From Sphingobium sp. EP60837 (GTDB lineage: Bacteria; Pseudomonadota; Alphaproteobacteria; Sphingomonadales; Sphingomonadaceae), in the NCBI RefSeq assembly GCF_001658005.1, contig NZ_CP015986.1:1240001-1304000 (forward strand): DNA of 64,000 bases, written 5' to 3'. Made by a program: the position numbers and the translations under genes. Each line of letters opens with the position of its first letter. The first letter of the stretch is position 1. This document shows, in pieces, positions 28,087-37,438 of the stretch. Under the pieces are notes generated by a model, which saw nothing but the letters and a program-made list of their open reading frames with translations, ran no database searches and was not told the origin of the DNA.

Positions 28087-28168
28087 TCGTCACCCCAGCG
28101 CACGCTGGGGTCTCGGGCCACACGGGCGACCTTGGGGCAGGAGATCCCAGCTTTCGCTGGGATGACGA
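28087..28168. repeat. MITE/REP-like palindromic repeat between rpoA and rplQ
   Basis: TCGTCACCCCAGCG at the left end and CGCTGGGATGACGA at the right end match in 13 of 14 positions as inverted repeats. Inside are two hairpins, ACCCCAGCG-CA-CGCTGGGGT (28092-28111) and ATCCCAGC-TTTC-GCTGGGAT (28144-28163). This is the look of short dispersed intergenic repeats of sphingomonads. It is transcribed within the operon. Confidence 0.7.
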
Positions 28169-28252
28169 ATTATGGGCTGATGGGCGGTGGCCCTGAACAC
28201 CGCCTGGTCTGGGCTACCTTACACGGGCCCTTAACGAACGAAGGAAGAAGAT

Positions 28253-28678
28253 ATGCGTCACAAGGTTGGTCATCGTAAGCTGCAGCGCAGCGCCGGGCAT
28301 CGTAACTCGCTGCTCCGCAACCTCGCCGCTTCGCTCATCAAGCATGAGCAGATCCTGACGACCACGCCCAAGGCGAAGGAACTGCGTCCTTACGTCGAAA
28401 AGCTGATCACCCTCGCCAAGAAGGGTGGCCTGTCGAACCGCCGTCTGGCCCATGCCCGTCTGCAGGACGACACCCAGTTGACCAAGCTGTTCGAAGTTCT
28501 GGCCGAGCGCTACAAGGATCGCAACGGCGGCTACACCCGCGTGATTAAGGCCGGCATCCGCGCTTCGGACGCGGCGCCGATCGCGATCATCGAACTGGTC
28601 GATCGTGATGTCGATGCGAAGGGTCAGGATTCGGGTCCGGTCCAGAACGCCGACGCGGACGAGCTGGAAGCGGCCTGA
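28253..28678 (+). CDS. rplQ: 50S ribosomal protein L17
   Basis: The 141-residue protein starts [25 protein letters not shown] and has the L17 signature [26 protein letters not shown]. Its C-terminus has a short acidic extension. L17 lies near the exit tunnel. It ends the operon before a terminator. Confidence 0.97.
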   Translation: MRHKVGHRKLQRSAGHRNSLLRNLAASLIKHEQILTTTPKAKELRPYVEKLITLAKKGGLSNRRLAHARLQDDTQLTKLFEVLAERYKDRNGGYTRVIKAGIRASDAAPIAIIELVDRDVDAKGQDSGPVQNADADELEAA

Positions 28679-28720
28679 TAGGCACATCCGCTTTACCAAA
28701 GGCGGATCAATAGATTAGAC

Positions 28721-28760
28721 ACAGGCCATGGCTCAATCGAGCCGTGGCCTGTTTCATTTT
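28721..28760 (+). terminator. Rho-independent terminator after rplQ
   Basis: ACAGGCCATGGCTC (28721-28734) pairs with GAGCCGTGGCCTGT (28739-28752) with one mismatch, followed by TTCATTTT. It closes the rpsM-rpsK-rpoA-rplQ unit. Confidence 0.8.
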
Positions 28761-28780
28761 CAACGATACGAACGGGAGAG

Positions 28781-30943
28781 ATGCGCGCTTTTCGGCTGCT
28801 ACTGGCATCGCTGGTCCTGCTCGCGGCGGCCTCCCCCGCTGCAGCCGAACCCGATGCGGTCGCCGCAGATCGCGGCGGCGCGCTGCGCTATCCGGTGGCC
28901 AAGCGGACGGACCTGGTCGAGGAGCATTTCGGCATAAAGGTAGCCGATCCCTATCGCTGGCTGGAAAATGACGTGCGCACCGACCCGGCCGTACGCGACT
29001 GGGTGGCGCGGGAAAACGCGCTCACCCGCCGGTCGCTCGACGCGTTGCCGGGGCGCGAGATCCTGCGCAAGCGGATCGAGGCGCTGTTCTCCCACGGCCG
29101 CTTCACCCTGCCGCGCAAGGCCGGGAAGCGCTATTTCTACGGCTATAATAGCGGGCTGGAACGGCAGACCCCGCTCTATGTGCGGGAGGGGCTGAACGGG
29201 GCCCAACGGCTGGTGATCGATCCCAATAGCTGGGCGGAGGACGGCGGAGTGGCGCTTGCCGAATGGGCGCCCTCCCCCGACGGCCGCCGCCTGCTCTATG
29301 CGGTTCAGGAGGCGGGCAGCGACTGGCGCACGCTCAAGATACTGGACGTCGACAGCGGCAAGGTGCTGGACGATCGGATCGAATGGGTGAAATTCTCGCA
29401 ACTGGCCTGGGACGGGCGGAGCGAGGGATTTTTCTACGCGCGTTTCGCCGCGCCGCAGGAAGCCTATCGCTCGGAAAATCTGGGGCAGCAGATCTTCTAT
29501 CATCGCCTGGGACAGGCGCAGGCGCAGGATGTGCTGGTCTATGCGACGCCGGATCGGCCCAAGCTCGGCCATATGGCGCAGGTGACGGGCGACGGGCGCT
29601 GGCTGCTGGTCAGTTCCTTCGAGGGCACCGATCCGCGCCGCGAATTTCGGGTGGCGGAGCTGACCGGCGGGCGGCTGAAGCTGCGGGCGCTGGTGCGGGG
29701 GATCGCCAACGACTGGCGGCTGATCGGCAGCCGGGGATCAACGCTCTATTTCATCACGGACCTGAATGCGCCGCATCGGCGGGTGGTCGCAATCGATGCG
29801 CGCCACCGCTGGCGGGACCTGCGGGAAGTGGTGCCGGAGCGAAAGGACAGCCTGGCCGGCGGCGCGCTGGTCGGCAACCGGCTGATCCTGGCCTATGCGA
29901 CCGATGCGCAGACGGTGGCGGAACTGGTCGAGCTGGACGGACGGCGCGTGAGCGACGTGCCGCTGCCAGGAGTGGGCACGGCCGCGGGCTTTTCGGGGCG
30001 GGACGGTGATCCGGAAACCTTCTTTAGCTTTTCCGGTTTCGTGAGCCCGGCGAGCATCTACCGCTTCGATACGGCGACCATGCGCTACGACCTGTTCGCG
30101 CGGCCGGAGTTGCCCTTCGACCCGGAGCAGTTCGGTATCGAACAGGTGAGCTATCCGTCGAAGGACGGCACGCTGATCCCGATGACGATCATCCGCAAGA
30201 AGGCGCTGGCGCTGTCGAAAACCCCCGCGCCGACGATCCTGTACGGCTATGGCGGTTTCAACATATCGCTGACGCCCGGCTATTCGGCGACACGGCTCGC
30301 CTGGCTGGAACAGGGCGGCGTCTATGCGGTCGCGAACCTGCGCGGCGGCGGAGAATATGGCCGCGCCTGGTATGATGCCGGGCGGGCGGCGAACAAGCAG
30401 AATGTGTTCGACGATTTCATCGCGGCGGGCGAGTGGCTGAAGGCACAGGGCTATACGTCCAGGGACGGGCTGGCGATCGAGGGGCGGTCCAATGGCGGGC
30501 TGCTGGTGGGGGCGGTGGTGAACCAGCGGCCCGACCTGTTCGCCGCCGCGCTCCCGGCGGTGGGCGTGATGGACATGCTGCGCTTCGACCGCTTCACGGC
30601 CGGGCGCTACTGGATCGAGGATTACGGGTCGCCGGATCGCGAAGCGGACTTCCGGCTGCTGCGTGCCTATTCGCCCTATCATAATATCCGCGAGGGGCAG
30701 GATTATCCGGCGATCCTGGTGAGCACCGCCGATACCGACGACCGCGTGGTGCCGGCGCACAGCTTCAAATATGCCGCCGCGTTGCAGGCGGCGAACCTTG
30801 GCCCCAAGCCGCGACTGCTGCGCGTGGACACCCGCGCGGGACATGGATCGGGCAAGCCTATCGACAAGCTGATCGAAGAATACGCCGATAGCTACGCCTT
30901 CGCGGCCTATCATACGGGGCTCAAGATCCGCGCAGCGCCCTGA
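28781..30943 (+). CDS. Prolyl oligopeptidase family serine peptidase (S9A), secreted
   Basis: A signal peptide (MRAFRLLLASLVLLAAASPAAA) precedes the propeller domain (begins YPVAKRTDLVEEHFGIKVADPYRWLEN) and a C-terminal alpha/beta-hydrolase domain. The catalytic Ser is about S570 in GRSNGGLLVG, the acid about D653/D654 in DTDDRVVP, and the base about H688 in RAGHGSGKP. It cleaves small peptides after proline, probably in the periplasm. It has its own ribosome site (GGGAGAG) right behind the rplQ terminator. Confidence 0.92.
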   Translation: MRAFRLLLASLVLLAAASPAAAEPDAVAADRGGALRYPVAKRTDLVEEHFGIKVADPYRWLENDVRTDPAVRDWVARENALTRRSLDALPGREILRKRIEALFSHGRFTLPRKAGKRYFYGYNSGLERQTPLYVREGLNGAQRLVIDPNSWAEDGGVALAEWAPSPDGRRLLYAVQEAGSDWRTLKILDVDSGKVLDDRIEWVKFSQLAWDGRSEGFFYARFAAPQEAYRSENLGQQIFYHRLGQAQAQDVLVYATPDRPKLGHMAQVTGDGRWLLVSSFEGTDPRREFRVAELTGGRLKLRALVRGIANDWRLIGSRGSTLYFITDLNAPHRRVVAIDARHRWRDLREVVPERKDSLAGGALVGNRLILAYATDAQTVAELVELDGRRVSDVPLPGVGTAAGFSGRDGDPETFFSFSGFVSPASIYRFDTATMRYDLFARPELPFDPEQFGIEQVSYPSKDGTLIPMTIIRKKALALSKTPAPTILYGYGGFNISLTPGYSATRLAWLEQGGVYAVANLRGGGEYGRAWYDAGRAANKQNVFDDFIAAGEWLKAQGYTSRDGLAIEGRSNGGLLVGAVVNQRPDLFAAALPAVGVMDMLRFDRFTAGRYWIEDYGSPDREADFRLLRAYSPYHNIREGQDYPAILVSTADTDDRVVPAHSFKYAAALQAANLGPKPRLLRVDTRAGHGSGKPIDKLIEEYADSYAFAAYHTGLKIRAAP

Positions 30944-31011
30944 TCAGCGTTCAGCCGCGCGACAGCCGGTCGGGTGTAGGAGCCTCCCCGCAATGAAGAG
31001 GAGCCACCGGG

Positions 31012-31554
31012 ATGACGGGCAAAGCGGGTTGGATCAAGGGATCGGTGCTGGCCGCAGCGCTGCTGGCGAGCGGCGTAGCGGTAGCGCAGGGCTATCAGCC
31101 GCGGCAAAGCGACCCGCAGGAACAGGACGACTGGCCGGACGACGCCCAGCCCTCCGCGCCCGATGACTCCGAGAGCCAGGCCGCCCAGCCCCGCGCCGAC
31201 GATGATTTCTCAGACGTCGCGGCGAAAGACCCCAACCAATCGGACTCCGACCCACGCGATGATCGTCTCCGCCGCCAGGATGCCGTGACCCAGGCCGAGC
31301 CCGAGGAGGACGAGGACGCGATCACCAGCTGTGCCCTTGCCGCCCGGGAAGAGGCCGAACGCGATGGCGGCTATGCCGAGGTTCGCCAGGTGCAGGAGCC
31401 GCGCGAAACCCGGAACGGCTATGATGTGGAAGGCGATATCGAGGTCCGCTCCGGCTGGCGGACGCAGGACGGCAGATCGCGGCATTTCACCTGCTCCATC
31501 CAGAACGGCCGGATCGCGAACGTCTATGTCCGTCGGGAGCCCGCGCCGCGCTGA
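31012..31554 (+). CDS. Secreted hypothetical protein (180 aa)
   Basis: A signal peptide (KGSVLAAALLASGVAVAQG) is followed by an acidic, disordered stretch rich in D, Q and P (residues 30-100) and a small folded C-terminal domain ITSCALAAREEAERDGGYAEV..VEGDIEVRSGW..FTCSIQNGRIANVYV. The two Cys probably form a disulphide. The C-terminal part resembles periplasmic domains common in sphingomonads; function unknown. Confidence 0.75.
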   Translation: MTGKAGWIKGSVLAAALLASGVAVAQGYQPRQSDPQEQDDWPDDAQPSAPDDSESQAAQPRADDDFSDVAAKDPNQSDSDPRDDRLRRQDAVTQAEPEEDEDAITSCALAAREEAERDGGYAEVRQVQEPRETRNGYDVEGDIEVRSGWRTQDGRSRHFTCSIQNGRIANVYVRREPAPR

Positions 31555-31744
31555 TCGGCCACTGCTTCAAACGGCAATTCACTTCCCCAATGGAGTCATG
31601 ACCGCTTTCGAATGCGTTGAAGACAGACCTTTCCGCGTCTGACAGGCTTCTTTCCTGTTTCCGCCCGATGTTCCGCATTGCGTGAAGCTTTGCCCGAGGC
31701 TAGCTGCCGCACGGCAGAAAATGGGGCGGCAGGGAAAAGCTATC

Positions 31745-33043
31745 ATGTTGCGCGGAATATTTCGTCTTGGGGTGGCGGGCTGCCTTGCATCCTGCGCGAG
31801 CGTGGCTGCGGCCGCTCCTGCCGCCAGGACTATCGACAAGGCGGACACGCTGCTGCTGATCCTTGGCGCCGCGCTTGTTCTGTTTATGACATTGCCGGGC
31901 CTGGCGCTTTTCTATGGCGGGCTGGTGCGCGCGAAAAATTTCCTGTCGGTGCTGATGCACTGTTTCGGGCTCGCGGCGCTGGCGTCGATCCTGTGGTTCC
32001 TCTTTGTCTATAGCCTCGCGTTCCGGGGCGATAATCCGTTCATTGGCGACCTGTCTGCAATCGGGCTCAATGGGCTGAGCGCCATCCGCGAAGGGCTGAC
32101 CGTGCCCGAAAATGTCTTTGCGCTTTATCAGATGACGTTCGCGATCATCACGCCCGCGCTGATCGTCGGTGCGTTTCCCGAGCGGGTGCGGTTTGGCTGG
32201 CTGATGCTGTTTTCCGCACTGTGGCTGGTGCTGGTCTATGCCCCGACCGCGCATTGGCTGTGGGATAATGGCTGGTTGGCGCAATCGGGCGCGCGGGACT
32301 TTGCGGGCGGCATCGTGGTTCATACCACGGCGGGCATCGCAGCGCTGGTGATGGCGATCATGATCGGGCCGCGGAAGGGCTTCCCCAATTCGATGATACC
32401 GCCGCACAGCCCGGCGATGACGATGATCGGCGCAGGCATGCTGTGGGTCGGCTGGTTCGGTTTCAACGGCGGATCGGCTCTGGTCGCCGATGGTGCGGCA
32501 GGCTCCGCCATCATCGCAACGCATCTGGCTGCGTCGTCGGCGGCGCTCACTTGGGCAGCGGCCGAGCATCTGAAGATCGGCAAGCCGACGTCGATCGGCG
32601 TCGTGACCGGCGCGGTGGCGGGGCTGGCGACGATCACGCCTGCTGCCGGATATGTTTCACCCACGGGCGCGGTCATCATCGGGATTCTTGGCTCGCTTGT
32701 CTGCTTCGCCGCCGTGCTGGGGGTGAAGCATCGCTGGAAGGTGGACGACAGCCTTGACGTGTTCGCCGTTCACGGCGTGGGCGGGATGCTGGGCTCGATC
32801 CTGCTCGCGGTCTTCGCCAGCGAAACGCTGGGCGGCACCGGATTGGGCACCGGCCTGAGCGTTGGGAGTCAATTGCTGGTGCAGGCGGAAGCGGTGCTGA
32901 TCGTCGCCCTTTGGTCGGCAGTCGCGACACTGATCGTGGCGCGGGCGGCGGCCCTGCTTCTGCCGATGCGGGTCAATGCCGAGCAGGAACATGACGGTCT
33001 TGACCTCAGCCTTCATGGCGAGAGGGCTTATGAGTTCGATTGA
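31745..33043 (+). CDS. amt: Ammonium transporter (Amt/Mep/Rh family)
   Basis: The start at 31745 (MLRGIFRLGVAGCLASCAS) gives a cleavable signal region, common in bacterial Amt proteins. A further in-frame ATG upstream lacks a ribosome site. Eleven membrane segments can be traced, with GLALFYGGLVRAKN, the pore His motif VHTTAGIAALV, and VFAVHGVGGMLGS with the second pore His. No glnK gene is adjacent, which is unusual but not rare. It imports ammonium and so fits with gltBD further on. Confidence 0.93.
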   Translation: MLRGIFRLGVAGCLASCASVAAAAPAARTIDKADTLLLILGAALVLFMTLPGLALFYGGLVRAKNFLSVLMHCFGLAALASILWFLFVYSLAFRGDNPFIGDLSAIGLNGLSAIREGLTVPENVFALYQMTFAIITPALIVGAFPERVRFGWLMLFSALWLVLVYAPTAHWLWDNGWLAQSGARDFAGGIVVHTTAGIAALVMAIMIGPRKGFPNSMIPPHSPAMTMIGAGMLWVGWFGFNGGSALVADGAAGSAIIATHLAASSAALTWAAAEHLKIGKPTSIGVVTGAVAGLATITPAAGYVSPTGAVIIGILGSLVCFAAVLGVKHRWKVDDSLDVFAVHGVGGMLGSILLAVFASETLGGTGLGTGLSVGSQLLVQAEAVLIVALWSAVATLIVARAAALLLPMRVNAEQEHDGLDLSLHGERAYEFD

Positions 33044-33121
33044 GCGCATATAAGCGGAGCGGACATCGGCGGCGCTGAACGGCCCCTTGGCATCCGCCGC
33101 CCATGGCTCTAGCGCAGCCTC

Positions 33122-34354
33122 ATGTCCTCTCCCCCTGCCCCTCCCCGCGCGGCGATCGCCTTCATCCTGGTGACCGCACTGCTCGACGTCATGTCGATGG
33201 GGATCATCATCCCGGTGCTGCCGCAACTGATCGAGCAGCTTTCCGGGTCGACCAGTGCGGCGGGATTGTGGAACGGGCTGTTCGTGGCGCTGTGGGCGGC
33301 GATGCAGTTTCTCTGTTCGCCGGTGATCGGTTCGCTGTCCGACCGTTTCGGGCGACGGCCGGTGATCCTGATTTCAGTCGCTGGGCTGGCGCTCGACTTC
33401 CTGCTGATGGCGGTTGCGCCCAATCTGTGGTGGCTGGCGCTGGGCCGCATTTTGGCAGGCGTCACATCGTCCAGCTTTACATCGACATTCGCCTATATGG
33501 CCGACATCACCCCGCCTGACAAAAGGGCGCGCGGCTATGGGCTGATCGGCGCGGCGTTCAGCGGCGGCTTCGTCGCCGGGCCGCTGTTGGGCGGAGTGCT
33601 GGGCGAGATTTCGGTGCGCGCGCCCTTCTGGGCGGCGGCGGGGCTGTCCGCCCTCGCCTTCTTCTATGGGCTGTTTGTGCTGCCCGAATCACTGGCGCGC
33701 GAGAAGCGCATGGAATTTTCCTGGAAGCGCGCCAACCCCTTCGGCGCGCTCAAGCTGCTGCGGTCGCATCCGGAACTGTCGAGCCTCTCCATCGTCAATT
33801 TCCTGCTTTATTTCGCGCATCACCTCTTTTCGGCGGTGTTCGTGCTCTATGCGGGCGACCGCTATGGCTGGGGCGCGTGGCAGGTAGGGACGTTGCTGGC
33901 GCTGGTGGGCCTGATGGATATGGGTGTGCAGGGCATATTGGTGGGCCCGGTGGTGAAGCGGCTGGGCGACCGGGCGACGATGGTCGCGGGCCTCGGCTTC
34001 GGCGCGGTCGGCATAGCGGCGATGGGACTGGCCCCGACCGGCTGGCTGTTCGTGGCGGCCATGTTCCCCAATGCGCTCTGGGGCCTTGCCATGCCGACGA
34101 TCCAGTCGCTGATGACACAGCGCGTGTCGGAAACCGAGCAGGGCCAGTTGCAGGGCGCGAACAACAGCGTCGGGTCGATCGCGGGCATTTTGTCGCCGCT
34201 CTTTTTCGGCGCCATCTATTCCATGTCGGTGGGACCGGGCCCGATGCTGCCCTTCATAGGCAGCGCCTTCCTGATCGCGGCGGCGGTGCTGGCGGGCGCG
34301 GCGCTGCTGGGATGGGCGGCCGGGCGTGAGGGGAAGGCCAAGGTGTTCTTGTAA
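33122..34354 (+). CDS. MFS exporter, TetA-like (TCR/Tet family)
   Basis: Twelve hydrophobic segments, with the loop 2-3 signature GSLSDRFGRRPVILIS and the efflux-type segment DKRARGYGLIGAAFSGGFVAGPLLGG. The N-terminal LLDVMSMGIIIPVLPQLIEQL is typical of the tetracycline-exporter branch (DHA1). Chromosomal members often have unknown or broad substrates, so tetracycline transport is not claimed. Confidence 0.85.
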   Translation: MSSPPAPPRAAIAFILVTALLDVMSMGIIIPVLPQLIEQLSGSTSAAGLWNGLFVALWAAMQFLCSPVIGSLSDRFGRRPVILISVAGLALDFLLMAVAPNLWWLALGRILAGVTSSSFTSTFAYMADITPPDKRARGYGLIGAAFSGGFVAGPLLGGVLGEISVRAPFWAAAGLSALAFFYGLFVLPESLAREKRMEFSWKRANPFGALKLLRSHPELSSLSIVNFLLYFAHHLFSAVFVLYAGDRYGWGAWQVGTLLALVGLMDMGVQGILVGPVVKRLGDRATMVAGLGFGAVGIAAMGLAPTGWLFVAAMFPNALWGLAMPTIQSLMTQRVSETEQGQLQGANNSVGSIAGILSPLFFGAIYSMSVGPGPMLPFIGSAFLIAAAVLAGAALLGWAAGREGKAKVFL

Positions 34355-34475
34355 CGGTTTTCTTGACCGTTTCTCGACTGCGCTCGAAACGAACGGAGGC
34401 AGGAAACTGGACATATGGCCGCCCAGAGACTAACCGCGCGGCATCCCATTCTCTCCGGTTCGTAAAGGCGATTCG

Positions 34476-36035
34476 ATGACGCTGCCCCTTCAGGATTCCA
34501 TCCTTATCGTGGACTTCGGCAGCCAGGTGACGCAGCTGATCGCCCGGCGCGTGCGTGAAGCGGGCGTCTATTCCGAAATCGCGCCGTTCAACAGCGCCGC
34601 CGAAGCCTTCAAGCGACTGCAGCCCAAGGGCATCATCCTGTCGGGCGGCCCCTCCTCCGTCATGTGGGAGGACAGCCCGCGCGCACCGCAGGCTTTCTTC
34701 GAAGCGGGCATCCCGATCCTGGGCATCTGCTACGGTCAGCAGACGATGATGCAGCAGATGGGCGGCCAGGTGGAAGGCGGCGAGAGCGGCGAGTTCGGCC
34801 GCGCCTTCATCGAGGTGAAGAAGCGCTGCGCCCTGTTCGACGGCCTGTGGGCAGAAGGCGAACGGCATCAGGTGTGGATGAGCCATGGCGACAAGGTGAC
34901 CAAGCTGGCGCCCGGTTTCGAAGTGGTTGCGGTGAGCGAGGGCGCGCCCTTCGCCATGACGGCCAATGAGGAAAAGCGTTTCTACGCCACGCAATTCCAC
35001 CCCGAGGTCGTGCACACCCCTGATGGGGCCAAGCTGCTCGCCAATTTCGTGCGCCATGTCTGCGGCCTGAAGGGCGACTGGACGATGGCCGAATTCCGCG
35101 CGACCAAGATCGCCGAGATCCGCGAGCAGGTCGGCGACGGCAAGGTGATCTGCGGCCTGTCGGGCGGCGTCGATAGCGCGGTGGCCGCGGTGCTGATCCA
35201 TGAGGCGATCGGCGACCAGCTGACCTGCGTCTTCGTCGATCATGGCCTGATGCGCAGCGGCGAGGCGGAGCAGGTCGTATCGCTGTTCCGGGGCAGCTAT
35301 AATATCCCGCTGGTCCATGTGAACGCGGAAACGCTGTTCATGAAGGGGCTGGAAGGCGTCACCGATCCGGAAGCCAAGCGCAAGTTCATCGGCAAGACCT
35401 TCATCGACGTGTTCGAGGATGAGGCGCGGAAGATCGGCGGGGCCGGTTTCCTGGCGCAGGGCACGCTCTATCCCGACGTGATCGAGAGCGTGAGCTTCAC
35501 CGGCGGCCCTTCGGTGACGATCAAGAGCCATCATAATGTGGGTGGCCTGCCCGAGCGCATGAACATGAAGCTGGTCGAGCCGCTGCGCGAGCTGTTCAAG
35601 GACGAAGTGCGCGCGCTGGGCCGCGAACTAGGGCTGCCGGAAATCTTCGTCGGCCGCCACCCCTTCCCCGGGCCGGGCCTCGCCATCCGCATTCCGGGCG
35701 AGGTCAGCAAGGAACGCTGCGATATCCTGCGCAAGGCCGACGCCATCTATCTGGAGGAAATCCGCAACGCGGGCCTTTACGACGCGATCTGGCAGGCCTT
35801 CGCCGTGCTGCTGCCGGTGCGGACGGTCGGCGTGATGGGCGACCACCGCACCTATGACAGCGTCTGCGCGCTGCGGGCGGTGACATCGACGGACGGCATG
35901 ACGGCAGACATCTATCCGTTCGACGCCTCCTTCCTCAGCCGCGTGGCGACGCGGATCATCAACGAGGTCAAGGGCATCAACAGGGTGTGCTATGACTTCA
36001 CATCCAAGCCACCGGGCACGATCGAGTGGGAATAA
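34476..36035 (+). CDS. guaA: GMP synthase (glutamine-hydrolysing)
   Basis: The 519-residue enzyme has a class I amidotransferase domain (catalytic Cys in GICYGQQ, His-Glu in QFHPEV), the ATP pyrophosphatase P-loop [11 protein letters not shown], and the C-terminal dimerisation domain with [13 protein letters not shown] and [10 protein letters not shown]. It converts XMP to GMP. A terminator begins at its stop codon. Confidence 0.97.
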   Translation: MTLPLQDSILIVDFGSQVTQLIARRVREAGVYSEIAPFNSAAEAFKRLQPKGIILSGGPSSVMWEDSPRAPQAFFEAGIPILGICYGQQTMMQQMGGQVEGGESGEFGRAFIEVKKRCALFDGLWAEGERHQVWMSHGDKVTKLAPGFEVVAVSEGAPFAMTANEEKRFYATQFHPEVVHTPDGAKLLANFVRHVCGLKGDWTMAEFRATKIAEIREQVGDGKVICGLSGGVDSAVAAVLIHEAIGDQLTCVFVDHGLMRSGEAEQVVSLFRGSYNIPLVHVNAETLFMKGLEGVTDPEAKRKFIGKTFIDVFEDEARKIGGAGFLAQGTLYPDVIESVSFTGGPSVTIKSHHNVGGLPERMNMKLVEPLRELFKDEVRALGRELGLPEIFVGRHPFPGPGLAIRIPGEVSKERCDILRKADAIYLEEIRNAGLYDAIWQAFAVLLPVRTVGVMGDHRTYDSVCALRAVTSTDGMTADIYPFDASFLSRVATRIINEVKGINRVCYDFTSKPPGTIEWE

Positions 36036-36078
36036 ACCGGATTAAGTGACCGTCCGGGGGACGGTCATCCGGTTTATT
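36031..36078 (+). terminator. Long terminator hairpin overlapping the guaA stop
   Basis: AATAAACCGGA (36031-36041) pairs with TCCGGTTTATT (36068-36078), and the inner TGACCGT (36047-36053) pairs with ACGGTCA (36061-36067). The 18 pairs are perfect apart from a 5-base bulge. The guaA stop codon is inside the left arm. Confidence 0.8.
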
Positions 36079-36196
36079 CGGCACCGTAAGGTGCCGCAGC
36101 CTCGTACGCTGACGAAAGGCTTCGACAGGCTGATCCCGAACGGGGATATGTTCGGGATGCTATACTCCGGGCTTGAGAGCCATTACCTCTCACCCC

Positions 36197-37369
36197 ATGA
36201 CCAGCGCTCCCATCGGCCATCCCGTCTATCGGGACATGCCAGCGACCATCTTCGAGAAAATGTCGGCACGCGCGCGGGAGACGGGCGCGATCAATCTGGG
36301 CCAAGGTTTCCCCGACGCGCAGGGGCCGGACGATATCCTCAGCGCCGCTGCCGATGCGCTGCTCAACCGATCCAACCAATATCCGCCGAGCGCCGGCCTG
36401 CCCGAATTGCGGCAAGCGGTGGCGGCCCATTATGGGCGGCACCAGGACCTGGATTTGCGCACGGAGGAGGTGATCGTGACGTCCGGCGCGACGGAGGCGA
36501 TCGCGGCGAGCCTGTTCGCGCTGGTGCAGCCGGGCGATGAGGTGCTGCTGCTCGCGCCGCTATATGACGCCTATCTCCCGCTGGTGGAGCGCGCGGGCGG
36601 CGTCGCGCGGGTGGTGCGGCTCATGCCTCCCGACTGGTGGATCAGGCGAGAGGCGCTGGAGGCGGCGGTCGGGCCGCGCACGCGCCTGCTGATCTTCAAC
36701 AATCCGCTCAATCCCAGTGGCAGCGTGGCGACGCAGGAGGAGTTGGCGATGCTGGCGTCCTTTTGCGTGGATCATGATCTGATCGCGATCTGCGACGAGG
36801 TTTGGGAGCATGTGACGTTCGACGGCATCCGGCATCAGCCCTTGATGGCGTTCCCCGGCATGCGCGAGCGGACCGTGAAGATCGGATCGGCGGGCAAGAT
36901 TTTTTCGCTTACGGGCTGGAAGATCGGCTGGATGTGCGCGGCGGCGCCCCTCGCCACGCTGCTAGGTCGGGCGCATCAGTTCCTGACCTTCACCAGCGCA
37001 CCGAGCCTGCAATGGGCGGTGGCCGAGGGGCTGGGCAAGCCGGACGCGTGGTTCGCCGCGATGCGCGCGGATTATCAGGCGTCGCGCGACCGGCTGGTGA
37101 ACGGGCTGCGCGGCGCAGGCTATGCCGTTAAGGAGAGCGCGGCGACATGGTTCGTGACGCTCGACCTGACGGCGTCGGGCATCGGCCTGGACGATGTCAG
37201 CTTTTGCGAGCGGATCATCGGCGAGGCGGGGGTCGCGGCGATCCCGATTTCGGCCTTCTATCCCGACGCTGCCGTCACCCATCTGGTGCGTCTGTGCTTT
37301 TCCAAGAGCGACGCGGTGATCGATGGGGCGGTCGCGCGGCTGGGCAGGTTCCGGGCGTCGATCGGCTGA
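36197..37369 (+). CDS. Pyridoxal-phosphate aminotransferase, class I/II
   Basis: The start at 36197 (MTSAPIGHPVYRDMPATIFEKM) removes eight unlikely residues. The 390-residue enzyme has INLGQGFPDAQGP, the Asp that binds the pyridine N (AICDEVWEHVTFD), and the PLP Lys in GSAGKIFSLTGWKIGW. It is closest in pattern to methionine/kynurenine-type aminotransferases (YbdL/KAT-like). The exact substrate cannot be set. Confidence 0.87.
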   Translation: MTSAPIGHPVYRDMPATIFEKMSARARETGAINLGQGFPDAQGPDDILSAAADALLNRSNQYPPSAGLPELRQAVAAHYGRHQDLDLRTEEVIVTSGATEAIAASLFALVQPGDEVLLLAPLYDAYLPLVERAGGVARVVRLMPPDWWIRREALEAAVGPRTRLLIFNNPLNPSGSVATQEELAMLASFCVDHDLIAICDEVWEHVTFDGIRHQPLMAFPGMRERTVKIGSAGKIFSLTGWKIGWMCAAAPLATLLGRAHQFLTFTSAPSLQWAVAEGLGKPDAWFAAMRADYQASRDRLVNGLRGAGYAVKESAATWFVTLDLTASGIGLDDVSFCERIIGEAGVAAIPISAFYPDAAVTHLVRLCFSKSDAVIDGAVARLGRFRASIG

Positions 37370-37438
37370 CCGCAACAAGACTTGCGGGGACCGGCCTGGG
37401 TCGCTAGGTTCACCTTTCGTTCCATAAGGGGGATCATC

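Noticed and set aside
29738..30913. 391-codon minus-strand frame opposite the prolyl oligopeptidase
   Set aside because: Antisense to the catalytic domain; no plausible protein features.
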